From Chloroflexota bacterium (lineage in GTDB: Bacteria; Chloroflexota; Anaerolineae; Aggregatilineales; Phototrophicaceae), in contig WTGJ01000027.1 of assembly GCA_011523615.1 (NCBI GenBank), forward strand, positions 297,632-361,631: DNA of 64,000 bases, in the 5' to 3' direction. Each line of letters starts with the position of its first letter. Within the stretch, counting starts at the first letter, position 1. This document shows, piece after piece, positions 49,998 to 58,869 of this stretch. Position numbers and translations under genes: made by a program. The notes under the pieces were generated by a model. The model searched no databases. It was not told the origin of the DNA and was given only the letters and a program-made list of their open reading frames with translations.

Positions 49998-51086
49998 ATG
50001 CGCAGAATGGTTGGGTTTCTTGTATTGGCGTCATTGCTGAGTGTCGCAGCTGGCGCCCAAGCTCAGGACGATCTGGTTGAAATTCGGCTGCAGTTGCAAT
50101 GGGTGACGCAATCCCAGTTTGCGGGATATTACGCCGCAAGAGATTTGGGTTTCTTTGAGGAGGAAGGCCTCGATGTCACCATTCTCGAAGGGGCGGTCGA
50201 ATTGGTGCCACAACAGGTGGTGGCCTCCGGTGGCGCAGAATTTGGCCTTTCCTGGGTGCCCAAAGTGTTGGAATCCAATGAAGCCGGCGTCAACCTGGTG
50301 AACATCGCCCAGGTCTTCCAACGCAGCGGCACGTTGATGGTTTCCTTCGTCGATACCGGTGTGGAAACCGTGGAAGATTTTGCCGGGCTGCGTGTCGGTA
50401 CCTGGGGTTTCGGCAATGAGCATGAGTTGTTTGCCGCCATGCGCGCCGTCGGGATCGATCCCCAAAATCCCAATGACGTAACAATCATCAGGCAACCTTT
50501 CGATATGTCTCAGCTACATAATCATGAGTTGGATGTGGCCCAGGCCATGACCTACAACGAATACGCGCAGGTTTTGGAACAGGTCAATCCCGATACGGGT
50601 GAGTTGTATCAACCGGAAGATCTCAACGTGATTGATTTCAATGAAGTGGGTACCGCGATGTTGCAAGATCTGGTCTTCGCCAGCGCTGATTGGCTGGCGG
50701 AAGAAGGGAATGAAGAAATTGCCGTCGCTTTCTTGCGCGGAGCGTTCCGTGGTTGGATCCATTGTCGGGAAAATTTCGATGAGTGCGTCGAAATCGTGCT
50801 GGATAACGGCTCCACCCTGGGTGAAAGCCATCAACAATGGCAGTTGAATGAAATCAACAAACTCATCTGGCCATCACCCAATGGCATTGGCATCATGAAT
50901 CCGGATTTGTGGGAGCAAACGGTGGCCGTGGCCATCGATGGTGGTGTGATCATGGAAGAACCACATGAAGGCTCCTATCGCACCGATCTGGCACAGGCAG
51001 CGCTGGATTCGCTCAGTGAAGAGTACGATGTCATCGGTGATATGTGGGTACCTGAGTATATTGCGCTCCGTGAAGGCGGCAACTGA
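49998..51086 (+). CDS. NMT1/THI5-type ABC substrate-binding protein
   Basis: 362 residues with a signal peptide (1-22, ending GAQAQ). The mature N-terminus IRLQLQWVTQSQFAGYYAAR, then DLGFFEEEGLDVTILEG, is typical of the NMT1/THI5 family, whose members bind pyrimidine precursors of thiamine, riboflavin, nitrate or sulfonates. Strong ribosome-binding site GGAGAGGAGGAG. Its operon is divergent from the pyrimidine-degradation genes, so uracil, thymine or a related pyrimidine is the likely ligand. Thiamine-precursor uptake cannot be excluded, but no thi gene or TPP riboswitch is seen. Confidence 0.88.
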   Translation: MRRMVGFLVLASLLSVAAGAQAQDDLVEIRLQLQWVTQSQFAGYYAARDLGFFEEEGLDVTILEGAVELVPQQVVASGGAEFGLSWVPKVLESNEAGVNLVNIAQVFQRSGTLMVSFVDTGVETVEDFAGLRVGTWGFGNEHELFAAMRAVGIDPQNPNDVTIIRQPFDMSQLHNHELDVAQAMTYNEYAQVLEQVNPDTGELYQPEDLNVIDFNEVGTAMLQDLVFASADWLAEEGNEEIAVAFLRGAFRGWIHCRENFDECVEIVLDNGSTLGESHQQWQLNEINKLIWPSPNGIGIMNPDLWEQTVAVAIDGGVIMEEPHEGSYRTDLAQAALDSLSEEYDVIGDMWVPEYIALREGGN

Positions 51087-51108
51087 ACCACTCGTGAATC
51101 AGTGGATG

Positions 51109-51142
51109 GAGCGGGGCTGATTGCAGCCTCGCTCTTTCTTTT
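51109..51142 (+). terminator. rho-independent terminator of the importer operon
   Basis: An 11-bp stem with one G-T pair (GAGCGGGGCTG with CAGCCTCGCTC), loop ATTG, followed by TTTCTTTT. It lies 23 bases after the binding-protein stop. Confidence 0.9.
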
Positions 51143-51145
51143 ATT

Positions 51146-52285
51146 TCAAGAAAAGAAATCAACCACGCGGCTGACGCGATCCAAAGCCATTCGTAAGAAA
51201 TCCGGCGGGAGGCCGTAACTGATCCGAATATGCTGCTCGACGCCGAAATGCGCTCCTGGCGCAGCATAGGTGCTTTCTGCTTCCGCCAAACGCCGGACAA
51301 ACTCTTCCGAAGGTACGGTGGGCCGATAACGGATGAACGCGATGGCGCCAGCCTGGGGCGGCACCCAGGTGAAGCGTTGCCCTTGCTCCATCCCCCACTC
51401 TTCCAGCAGGGCGTATCCTTCACGCAAGAGATTGCGTGTGCGCTGTCGGATCCGTTGCAGGACTGCCGGCTGCAAAGCATATTCGGCGATCAGATTGGCT
51501 AACAACCCGGCAGTGATGGTGGTATAGTCCTGCCGCGCGGCACATTCTTCCAGAATCGCGGGAGGAGCGACCAGCCAACCCAAGCGCAAGCCGGGCAAAC
51601 CATAGGCCTTGGATAGGCTGCCACAAACGATGACCCGCTCATACTTCCCCCAGAAGGAAGGGGTGATTTCAGCTGCTTCCCGTTCTGCTCCGCGATACAC
51701 TTCATCCGCAACCAACCATGCTCCCACATCCGCCGCCGCTTCCAGCACGGCAGACATTTCTGAGGGCGAGAGCACTTTGCCGGTCGGGTTGTTTGGGTTG
51801 CATACAAACACCACTTTGGTTTGCGGGTTTATGGCCCGCTTCAGTTCGTCGCGATCCAGCCGCCAATCGTCTGCATCACGAAGTGAAAATGTCTGGCAGT
51901 GGATGCCGTTGTTTTGTGCAATGCCCCAAAGCTGCAAGTAATTCGGCGTCATGAAAGCTGCCTGATCGCCGGGTTTCAGCAAACTCGAGAGGATTGCATG
52001 ATTCGCCCCCGCACCGCCCACGGTGACCAGGACGTTATCTGCATTGGCTTTCCCGTCATAAAGGTGAGCGATGCGTTCTCGCAAAGCGGGTCTCCCCTGC
52101 ACGTGAGGGTAATCCAACGGTGCATCGAGCAGCTGTTGCAGGAAGGCATCATCTTGGATGAGTTCCTTCAATGAAATCGGCCAGACGCCACTTTCCGAGA
52201 TGTTGAAAGAAACGATTTTCTCCCAACGAGACATCTCTCTTTCCAGAGCAAAGGGGATGAATTCTCGCTTGGGTGTCGTGTGCAA
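51146..52285 (-). CDS. class I/II PLP-dependent aminotransferase
   Basis: 379 residues from TTG 52285, which has AGGAG at good spacing (CAGGAGAAGCAAG). PLP-fold motifs are TVGGAGANHAIL, VCNPNNPTGKVL, VADEVYRGAE and the Schiff-base Lys in CGSLSKAYGLPGLRLGWL. The N-terminal FIPFALEREMSRWEKIVSFN followed by ISESGVWPISL recalls aminotransferases near arginine/capreomycidine enzymes, but the substrate cannot be called. It is convergent with the importer operon and follows the tRNA gene. Confidence 0.85.
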   Translation of the reverse strand: MHTTPKREFIPFALEREMSRWEKIVSFNISESGVWPISLKELIQDDAFLQQLLDAPLDYPHVQGRPALRERIAHLYDGKANADNVLVTVGGAGANHAILSSLLKPGDQAAFMTPNYLQLWGIAQNNGIHCQTFSLRDADDWRLDRDELKRAINPQTKVVFVCNPNNPTGKVLSPSEMSAVLEAAADVGAWLVADEVYRGAEREAAEITPSFWGKYERVIVCGSLSKAYGLPGLRLGWLVAPPAILEECAARQDYTTITAGLLANLIAEYALQPAVLQRIRQRTRNLLREGYALLEEWGMEQGQRFTWVPPQAGAIAFIRYRPTVPSEEFVRRLAEAESTYAAPGAHFGVEQHIRISYGLPPDFLRMALDRVSRVVDFFS

Positions 52286-52312
52286 CTTGCTTCTCCTGAA
52301 TCGACTTACTGC

Positions 52313-52338
52313 AAAACGGAGGCCCGCAGGCCTCCGTT
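52313..52338 (-). terminator. rho-independent terminator of tRNA-Asp
   Basis: Minus strand: a 10-bp perfect stem AACGGAGGCC / GGCCTCCGTT with tetraloop TGCG, ending in TTTT. It starts five bases after the tRNA discriminator base. Confidence 0.88.
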
Positions 52339-52342
52339 CGTG

Positions 52343-52415
52343 CGGGAGCGACGGGATTCGAACCCGCGATCTCCACCTTGACAGGGTGGCATGTTAACCG
52401 CTACACTACGCCCCC
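52343..52415 (-). tRNA. tRNA-Asp (GTC)
   Basis: A 73-base cloverleaf on the minus strand. Acceptor GGGGGCG pairs with CGCTCCC (one G-T). D-stem GTGT/ACAT, anticodon stem CCACC/GGTGG with loop CTGTCAA (anticodon GTC), T-arm GCGGG TTCGAAT CCCGT. The discriminator is G and CCA is not encoded. It has its own promoter and terminator. Confidence 0.97.
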
Positions 52416-52424
52416 TAGGGGAAA

Positions 52425-52453
52425 ATCTTAGCAAGCACAGCAGCGTGTGTCAA
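52425..52453 (-). promoter_or_regulatory. consensus promoter of tRNA-Asp
   Basis: Minus strand TTGACA (52448-52453), 17 bases, TAAGAT (52425-52430). The start would fall near 52418, three bases before the mature tRNA. Confidence 0.9.
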
Positions 52454-52472
52454 CCTGCTGTGTTTTTCTTTT
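52436..52472 (+). terminator. plus-strand hairpin with T-tract overlapping the tRNA promoter
   Basis: CACAGCAG (52436-52443) and CTGCTGTG (52455-52462) form a perfect eight-base stem with an 11-base loop, followed on the plus strand by TTTTTCTTTT. It looks like a terminator facing away from the tRNA, although no plus-strand gene ends there. Confidence 0.5.
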
Positions 52473-52542
52473 GTAGGGCAAATTTCCAAACGAAGTGAGT
52501 GGTTGCGGCAGCCACGCCGTAACGCATGGAATTGGGGAAAGC

Positions 52543-53469
52543 CTATTCGGCAATGAAATCTTCACCGCCGGTTTCGCGGATCTGGCCGATGCGTGCTTCG
52601 AGGATGTGATCTGAACTCAGATCGGGTAGATGCCAATGGCGCCGAGCATCCTCCATCATCGCGGCAAGCGGCACCAACCCCACCAGTTCCGCGCGATCGA
52701 TGCAAACCTGCAACTGCCGCACTTCGTTTTCAATCGCGCGGATGACAGCAGAGATCGAGGTGATTCGATGATCGGTCAGGTTCATGGAGATTTGTGCCTG
52801 ACCACCCACCATCAAGCCCAAGGCTTTCACACAGGGTAGACCGCCGGAAGATTGTCGGATGTTGCGGGCGATGGTACGAGCATGATCGGTCTCGCTACTC
52901 GCGAGATACACATTGAAGGCGATCAACGGTCCTCGGGCGCCAATGGCAGTGGCTCCTGCGGGCCCCATTCTGGCCGGGCCAAAATCGGGATGTCGATCGG
53001 CATCTCGAGCGATGTTCTCTTTCAGCCATTCGTATTGGCCCATCCGGATGCGTTCCAGATTCCGGTTGCGAGCAGCGAAGGCAGCTGCGCCGTAGCAGTA
53101 CACCGGAATCTCCAGCTCCTTGCCCACCTGTTCGGCGAGTTCTCGAGCGATTTCGATGCAGGTGGGGAGTTGTTCTGCCCTAAGGGGAACGAAAGGGATG
53201 ACATCGGCCGCGCCGATGCGCGGGTGCACCCCCCGATGCTGGTTCATGTCGATGGCTTCACAAGCGACCCGTATGGCGCGGTAAGCTGCCCACTTGGCCG
53301 CTTCCGGTGGGCCCACGAAGGTGAGTACCGCACGGTTGTGGTCCACATCCCGATGGGTATCCAGCAAATGGACTTCACGAACCGAACGCACCGCCGCTTG
53401 CAGCGCGGCGATCGTCACCTCGTTGCGCCCTTCGGAAAAATTGGCCACGCACTCGATGAATTCTTTCAT
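52543..53469 (-). CDS. ftcD: glutamate formimidoyltransferase
   Basis: 308 residues. ECVANFSEGRNEVTIAAL, LLDTHRDVDHNRAVLTFVG, HRGVHPRIGAADVIPFVP and the FGPARMGPAGATAIGARGPL segment are diagnostic for the formimidoyltransferase domain of FTCD, without the cyclodeaminase domain. It transfers the formimino group from formiminoglutamate to tetrahydrofolate, usually the last step of histidine degradation. No hut genes are in the window. AGGAG precedes the ATG. Confidence 0.95.
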   Translation of the reverse strand: MKEFIECVANFSEGRNEVTIAALQAAVRSVREVHLLDTHRDVDHNRAVLTFVGPPEAAKWAAYRAIRVACEAIDMNQHRGVHPRIGAADVIPFVPLRAEQLPTCIEIARELAEQVGKELEIPVYCYGAAAFAARNRNLERIRMGQYEWLKENIARDADRHPDFGPARMGPAGATAIGARGPLIAFNVYLASSETDHARTIARNIRQSSGGLPCVKALGLMVGGQAQISMNLTDHRITSISAVIRAIENEVRQLQVCIDRAELVGLVPLAAMMEDARRHWHLPDLSSDHILEARIGQIRETGGEDFIAE

Positions 53470-53531
53470 TGTGGTGGACTCCTGCGGATGGGCATGCCTG
53501 CACCTAGCTCAAACGACGCATTTTGCTCTGA

Positions 53532-54329
53532 CTACATTTTGTCTGGCAAACGCAACAACCAACGGGCCAACAGGAGGGCGAAAAATGCCAGGATGAGCAA
53601 GAAAGCAGCAGAGGCGATGGCCGCATCGATGTCGGTAGCCAATGCTCGTTCGATGAGCAAAGGGAGCGTCTGTGTGGTGGCGCGGAGGTTACCGGCAAAT
53701 ACCAGCGTCGCGCCGAATTCTCCGGCAGCCCGGGCCCAACTGAGCACAATTCCGCCGGCCAGGGTAGGCGCGGCCAAAGGGAAGGTCACCGACCAAAATA
53801 CACGCCAGGGGGATGCACCATCGACTTGCGCTGCTTCTTCCAGTTCCACCTGTCTCTGCTGAAAACGCAAATGCGCCACACGGATGTACAGTGGCGCGGC
53901 GACGAACAGCTGGGCGAAAATCACTGCGGTGCGCGTGAACGTGATTTCCAGCTGGATGCCGGGCAACCACTGGCTCAGGAGCCCATTGCGCCCGAAGGCG
54001 AGCAACAAGGCGATGCCAGCTGCAGCAGGTGGCAACACGATGGGAATATCAACGAGGATGTTGATCAACCCACGCAAGGGAAATTCTTTGCGCGCCAACA
54101 CATAGGCAAAGGGTGTGCCGATGATCAAGATGAACAGCGCAGATAAGGTGGTCGTGCTCAAACTCACCCAGATCGCTTCCCTTAAGAGGTTGCCGCTGAG
54201 TGCATGTCCCGCGCCGATGCGCAACGTTCTTTCGACCAAAGAAAGCAGAGGCAAAATCAAAAATAAAGCTACAAGGGGGACCGTAACCAACAGGAGGGAG
54301 CGCTGGAAGTAGAATTGCCAGGGCCGCAT
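53532..54329 (-). CDS. modB: molybdate-type ABC transporter permease
   Basis: 265 residues from ATG 54329, five bases after the modA stop; a frame extending to 54371 would overlap modA. ModB/CysTW-type features: YVLARKEFPLRGLINILVDI, PIVLPPAAAGIALLLAFG, LRFQQRQVELEEAAQVDGA and SWARAAGEFGATLVFAGN. No modC ATPase gene follows; the next gene is ftcD, so the ATPase lies elsewhere. Confidence 0.92.
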   Translation of the reverse strand: MRPWQFYFQRSLLLVTVPLVALFLILPLLSLVERTLRIGAGHALSGNLLREAIWVSLSTTTLSALFILIIGTPFAYVLARKEFPLRGLINILVDIPIVLPPAAAGIALLLAFGRNGLLSQWLPGIQLEITFTRTAVIFAQLFVAAPLYIRVAHLRFQQRQVELEEAAQVDGASPWRVFWSVTFPLAAPTLAGGIVLSWARAAGEFGATLVFAGNLRATTQTLPLLIERALATDIDAAIASAAFLLILAFFALLLARWLLRLPDKM

Positions 54330-54334
54330 CGAGG

Positions 54335-55129
54335 TCAATTCTCGATCCGGGATACCAGCACGAAGCCCCATTTCGCCAAGATCGACTGACCCACAGGCGA
54401 GAGCATGAATTCGATGTAGGAGGCGGCGAGTTCTTTCGGTGATGCTTCGTCAAGGATGGCGACCGGGTAGACGATCTCTGATTGATACTCGACCGGAGTG
54501 GCGATGATCGCAATTTCATCACGCACTTCCGCTGTGATATCCGAGAGATAGACAAATGCGGCATCTGCTTCTCCCAGCACCACTTTGGAAAGGACCAGAC
54601 GGACTGTCGCTTCTTCCGATCTTACATTGGCCAGTACGGAGTTCAGATATTCCCCATCCTGATCTGCCGCGGCGGAACTCAGCAGATGGTCGGTGTAGGC
54701 GCGGATGGGTGTGCCCGGTAACGCGAGGATGATCCTGAGCCCCGGCGCAGTTAAATCAGCCAATCCCTGGATGTTTTTGGGATTCGTGGAAGGCACGATC
54801 AGCACCACACGATTGCTGGCAAAAGTTTCTGCCTCTTCATGCAGCAAGCCTGCTTCGGCGATGCGCTCCATTTGAAGGATGTTTGCACTCGCGAATAGAT
54901 CTGCTTTTGCGCCCTCGATGATTTGCGTGGCTAGCGTGCTGGATGAGGCAAAATTCAATTGGATGTTGATGTCTGGATGCTCAGCGGCAAAGACGCTGGC
55001 CATTTCCTCTTGCGCATCGGTCAGCGAAGTAGCGGAGAAAATGATCAAAGTATCGTCAGTTTGACCACAGGCGGTGAAGAGACTCAACGCAACGGTCAGC
55101 AATAGAAGCAAAAATGATCGGCTTTGCAT
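54335..55129 (-). CDS. modA: molybdate-type ABC transporter binding protein, lipoprotein
   Basis: 264 residues. The signal ends in a lipobox-like LFTACG, so it is membrane-anchored. ModA core: LIIFSATSLTDAQEEMASVF, LNFASSSTLATQIIEGAKAD, LFASANILQMERI and LSKVVLGEADAAFVYLSDI. It binds molybdate or tungstate. TAGAAT lies six bases before the ATG with no Shine-Dalgarno, another leaderless candidate. Confidence 0.92.
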   Translation of the reverse strand: MQSRSFLLLLLTVALSLFTACGQTDDTLIIFSATSLTDAQEEMASVFAAEHPDINIQLNFASSSTLATQIIEGAKADLFASANILQMERIAEAGLLHEEAETFASNRVVLIVPSTNPKNIQGLADLTAPGLRIILALPGTPIRAYTDHLLSSAAADQDGEYLNSVLANVRSEEATVRLVLSKVVLGEADAAFVYLSDITAEVRDEIAIIATPVEYQSEIVYPVAILDEASPKELAASYIEFMLSPVGQSILAKWGFVLVSRIEN

Positions 55130-55135
55130 GACGGA

Positions 55136-55141
55136 ATTCTA
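55136..55141 (-). promoter_or_regulatory. -10-like hexamer six bases before the modA start
   Basis: Minus strand TAGAAT, then TCCGTC, then ATG at 55129. The -35 is weak, as in the other cases of this class in the window. Confidence 0.4.
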
Positions 55142-55197
55142 GCATAGGAAAATGGGAATATCCCCGCCCAAGTCTATGAATGAAAGTATGGCGAGGG

Positions 55198-55203
55198 TAT
55201 AAT
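55198..55203 (+). promoter_or_regulatory. -10 hexamer seven bases before the ABC exporter start
   Basis: Consensus TATAAT, then CTGATGA, then ATG 55211. No Shine-Dalgarno. TATGAA at 17-base spacing is the best -35. Confidence 0.5.
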
Positions 55204-55210
55204 CTGATGA

Positions 55211-57064
55211 ATGCCTGCGACGCATTTGCGAAACCACAGCTCAGATTCCCGCTCTACTTCTGAGGAAGAGGAAGCCGAACCGCTACCATTCGCATCGCCG
55301 ACTTCTCCCCTTCTTCAAGCTCAAGAAGCCAATTTGCGCTGGTTGTTGACGTATGTGGTCCGGCATCGTTACGCTGCTCTCACCGCATTGTCTTTCGGGG
55401 CGGTGGGTGGTTTCACATTGGCGCTCGAACCATTCCTCATCGGCGACATCGTCGATCACCTCAATGAGGGTCTGAATTTTCAACGAGTCCTGAGCGATAT
55501 CTTTCGCTTGTTGTTGTTAACGGCGATCACCGTGGTTGCCTTCTTCGGTCAACGATATTTCAGTGGGGTCGTGGGCTATGCCGTTACTTACGACATTCGC
55601 AAGGCTTTCTTCCACAATCTCCTCACGCTGGATCAACATTTTTACGACCGCTATTCCACGGGTGACCTCATATCCCGTATGCATAGCGATCAGACGATGA
55701 TCTGGCGTTTGCTGGCATTGACTTTCAGCTCTTTCGGCAGTGCGATGACGGCGGCGGTCATGAGCTTTGTGCTGCTGGCGAGTGTCAATTTCCAACTCAC
55801 CATAGCGGTGTACGGCGTTGTCGTTGTGATCACCGCGCTGCAGCTCTGGGCCGGGACGATGTTGGTGCGCGTATTCGAAACTGTGCAGGCGCAGGCGGGC
55901 AGAATCTCTGCAATGGCACAAGATTGCTTCAGCGGCATCCAGACCATCAAGACATTTGGCAAAACCGCTTCCGTAAATCGTGCCTTTGCTCGCGAGAACC
56001 GTGAATACCGCCGGCGATGGTTGTTTTTTCGGCGGCGCAATGAACCCATCGGGATGATGCCGCAGGCTTTGATCCAATTATTGACCGGCACCGTGCTGCT
56101 TTTTGGCGGAATATCGACGATTCAAGGTTCTATGAAGTTCGGCAACCTCATTCAATTTCTTTTGTATTTGAGCTTGATCCGCCAAATGTTGCTCCGTTTG
56201 GGCATGATTTTTCAGCGGCTCCAACAAACCCGCGGCGCGATGCAACGACTCACTCCATTATTGAGCCAGGCGAAGATCCAAAATTCACCCAAAGCAGTCA
56301 TGCAAGATCCACCAGCCAGCTGTCACATCTCATTTCGCAATGTTTCGTTAACTTTGGCCGGTGTGCGGGTATTGGAGCGGATTGATCTGGAAATTCCAGT
56401 GGGCCAGGTATTGGCGATCGTTGGTGCGACGGGAAGTGGCAAGACCAATTTGGTCAACCTCCTGGGTCGTGTGATGGATCCAGCTACCGGCTGTATCGCC
56501 ATCAATGATATCGATATCAGAGATTGGGACTTGTCATCTCTCCGTCGCTTGATCGCTTTCGTACCACAGACCACGTTCCTGTTCAGCCAAGAGTTGCAAG
56601 AAAATGTCCGCATGGGAACCGAGAATTTACCTGAAAGCGGTTTGATGCATGCGGTCAAGATCTCACATTTGGCGGAAGATATCCCCGATTTACCCCATGG
56701 CCTGGCGACGCTCGTCGGCGAAAAAGGAGTGATGTTATCCGGTGGGCAGAAGCAGCGGGTTGCAATTGCCCGGGCGGTGGCGCGGGATCCGGCCATCCTC
56801 GTGCTGGATGATGCCCTTTCCAGCGTCGATACCAAAACGGCATCCCACATATTGCGCGATTTGCGTCAGTTCTTGCATTCACGAACCAGTTTGATCATCG
56901 CTCATCGCGTGGCAACGGTGAAGGATGCCGATCGAATCATCGTGATGGATCAGGGGCGGATCGTGGAAGATGGCAGGCATGAGGACTTGCTGAAGCGTGA
57001 TGGTTTTTACGCGCGCATGGTGGAGCGAGAAATGAAAGAGGAACCGAGAATTGCGCCGATCTGA
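55211..57064 (+). CDS. ABC exporter half-transporter, degenerate-site subunit of a second heterodimer
   Basis: 617 residues: an acidic Ser/Glu-rich N-terminal tail (about 35 residues), a six-helix membrane domain, and an ATPase domain with Walker A GATGSGKTN, canonical signature LSGGQKQRV and Walker B ILVLDDALSSVD, where Asp replaces the catalytic Glu. This is the same asymmetry as in the pair at 35299-38961. The last 14 bases overlap the next gene. Confidence 0.92.
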   Translation: MPATHLRNHSSDSRSTSEEEEAEPLPFASPTSPLLQAQEANLRWLLTYVVRHRYAALTALSFGAVGGFTLALEPFLIGDIVDHLNEGLNFQRVLSDIFRLLLLTAITVVAFFGQRYFSGVVGYAVTYDIRKAFFHNLLTLDQHFYDRYSTGDLISRMHSDQTMIWRLLALTFSSFGSAMTAAVMSFVLLASVNFQLTIAVYGVVVVITALQLWAGTMLVRVFETVQAQAGRISAMAQDCFSGIQTIKTFGKTASVNRAFARENREYRRRWLFFRRRNEPIGMMPQALIQLLTGTVLLFGGISTIQGSMKFGNLIQFLLYLSLIRQMLLRLGMIFQRLQQTRGAMQRLTPLLSQAKIQNSPKAVMQDPPASCHISFRNVSLTLAGVRVLERIDLEIPVGQVLAIVGATGSGKTNLVNLLGRVMDPATGCIAINDIDIRDWDLSSLRRLIAFVPQTTFLFSQELQENVRMGTENLPESGLMHAVKISHLAEDIPDLPHGLATLVGEKGVMLSGGQKQRVAIARAVARDPAILVLDDALSSVDTKTASHILRDLRQFLHSRTSLIIAHRVATVKDADRIIVMDQGRIVEDGRHEDLLKRDGFYARMVEREMKEEPRIAPI

Positions 57065-58847
57065 ACCCCGACCGAAGCGAGCGAATGGCAGGGTGGCAAT
57101 TCATAGCGATCGTCACTTGCTCTCTGTATTGGGTGTTTTCCTCAAACCGTATGCGCTGCATATGGTGATCGTTCTGCTCTTCTTGTGTGTCGTAACGGCG
57201 ATGACGGCCCTGCTGCCTTACATCGTCCAGCTGGCCATAGATGGTCCCATCATCGAGCGAGATCTGCCCGGGCTATACGGATATGCGGTAGCCTATTTCA
57301 TCGTGGTAGCCATCCTGTTTGTCGCTCGCTTTGCCCACACGTATTTGTTGCAATCGGTCGGACAATCGGTGCTGGCCAACATCCGGCAAGCGATGTTCGA
57401 GCGAATGATCCGGATGGAACTGGGCCATTTCCAAAGGACGCCCGTGGGGCACCTCGTTTCCCGCCTCACCAATGACATTGAAGCCGTCACTGAACTGTTA
57501 TCCACCAGCATCGTCATGGTCGTGAGCCATCTGATCACCCTGATCGGTTTGATGCTGGCGATGATGCTCATCAATTGGCGTTTGGCATTGTTGGTGTTTG
57601 GAGTTTTACCGGTGATGATGATCTTGAGCATACAATTTCGCCGCAAGATACGCTTTGCCGCTTCTCGCTTCCATCGCCTGGTGGCCGATTATCAAGGTTT
57701 CCTCAACGAGCAGTTCAATGGCATGTTGGTGGTCCAACTGTTCAATCGGGAAGCGCACAGCCAAGCAGATTTTGAAACGATCAATTCGGGGTACCGTGAT
57801 CTGCATAAAATCATCCGTGATTCTTACACACGCTACTCCTCGAAATTGCAACTGTTGTCCGCTGTTGGCTTAGCGGTCCTGCTCTACGGAGGAGGTCGGG
57901 GTGTCTTAGCAGAATGGGCAACATTGGGCACGCTCATTTCTTTCATCCAGTATTCCCGTTTGAGTTACGAACCGATCCAACAACTGGCGGAACAGTTTTC
58001 ACAAATCCAGCAAGCATTTTCTGCCGTAGAGAGGATCGTCGATGTGCTCGAGTTAGAACCGGCAATCCAGTCCCCCGGTCTACCCATCAAATTGGCAGCA
58101 TTCAGCCAGTCCGTTCAGATCCACGAAATGAGTTTTCATTACCATCCGAAGAAGCCAGTCCTGAACAACGTCACTCTTCAAATCCAGAGCGGTCAGAGAA
58201 TTGCCCTCGTCGGGGAGACAGGTGTGGGCAAAACCACCCTCGCCTCACTCATCGCACGGATGTACGACGTGAAAGCTGGTTCGATCTGCATCGATGGTGT
58301 GGACTTGCGTGAGGTGTCCCTCGAAGAATTGCCGCGTTATGTCAGCCTGGTGCCGCAGAACCCCTACATTTTCGATGGTACCATCGCCGATAATTTGCGG
58401 TTGTTTGATGAGAGCATTGGCGAGGATCAGCTCCGAGAGGCGGCTCAAATTGCCTGTGCCGAACCCTTCATACAACAGCTGAACGGGGGCTACGATCATC
58501 ACTTGTTGCCGGGCGGTGCCGATTTATCCGAAGGGCAAAGACAGCTGCTGGCCTTGGCGAGGGCGCTGGTCCACAGTCCAAACAGCATTTTGATCCTGGA
58601 TGAAGCGACCAGCAACATCGATACGGAAACGGATGAATTGATCCAGCAAGGCTTGGAACGAGCGCTCCGGGGTAGGACTTCCATCATCATCGCGCATCGC
58701 TTGAGCACGATACGGAATGCCGACCGCATCTTGGTCATGATCGAAGGTGAGATTGCCGAGGATGGCAGTCATGAAGAATTGATGCAGCTCGATGGGAGCT
58801 ATGCAGAATTGTTTCAGCGGCAGTTTGCCACGAGCGCTTGGCATTGA
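57051..58847 (+). CDS. ABC exporter half-transporter, catalytic-Glu subunit of the second heterodimer
   Basis: 598 residues from TTG 57051, preceded by AGAGGA about nine bases upstream and overlapping the partner gene. Six-helix membrane domain, Walker A GETGVGKTT, signature LSEGQRQLL (non-canonical), Walker B ILILDEATSNID with the catalytic Glu, and H-loop IAHRLST. The two proteins should form one functional and one degenerate ATP site. Substrate unknown. Confidence 0.92.
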   Translation: MRRSEPRPKRANGRVAIHSDRHLLSVLGVFLKPYALHMVIVLLFLCVVTAMTALLPYIVQLAIDGPIIERDLPGLYGYAVAYFIVVAILFVARFAHTYLLQSVGQSVLANIRQAMFERMIRMELGHFQRTPVGHLVSRLTNDIEAVTELLSTSIVMVVSHLITLIGLMLAMMLINWRLALLVFGVLPVMMILSIQFRRKIRFAASRFHRLVADYQGFLNEQFNGMLVVQLFNREAHSQADFETINSGYRDLHKIIRDSYTRYSSKLQLLSAVGLAVLLYGGGRGVLAEWATLGTLISFIQYSRLSYEPIQQLAEQFSQIQQAFSAVERIVDVLELEPAIQSPGLPIKLAAFSQSVQIHEMSFHYHPKKPVLNNVTLQIQSGQRIALVGETGVGKTTLASLIARMYDVKAGSICIDGVDLREVSLEELPRYVSLVPQNPYIFDGTIADNLRLFDESIGEDQLREAAQIACAEPFIQQLNGGYDHHLLPGGADLSEGQRQLLALARALVHSPNSILILDEATSNIDTETDELIQQGLERALRGRTSIIIAHRLSTIRNADRILVMIEGEIAEDGSHEELMQLDGSYAELFQRQFATSAWH

Positions 58848-58869
58848 ATGGCTGAGTTATGCCGCTTTT

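Noticed and set aside
52852-53862. Open frame of 336 codons on the plus strand over ftcD and modB
   Set aside because: It overlaps two clear genes in antisense and shows no recognisable domain.
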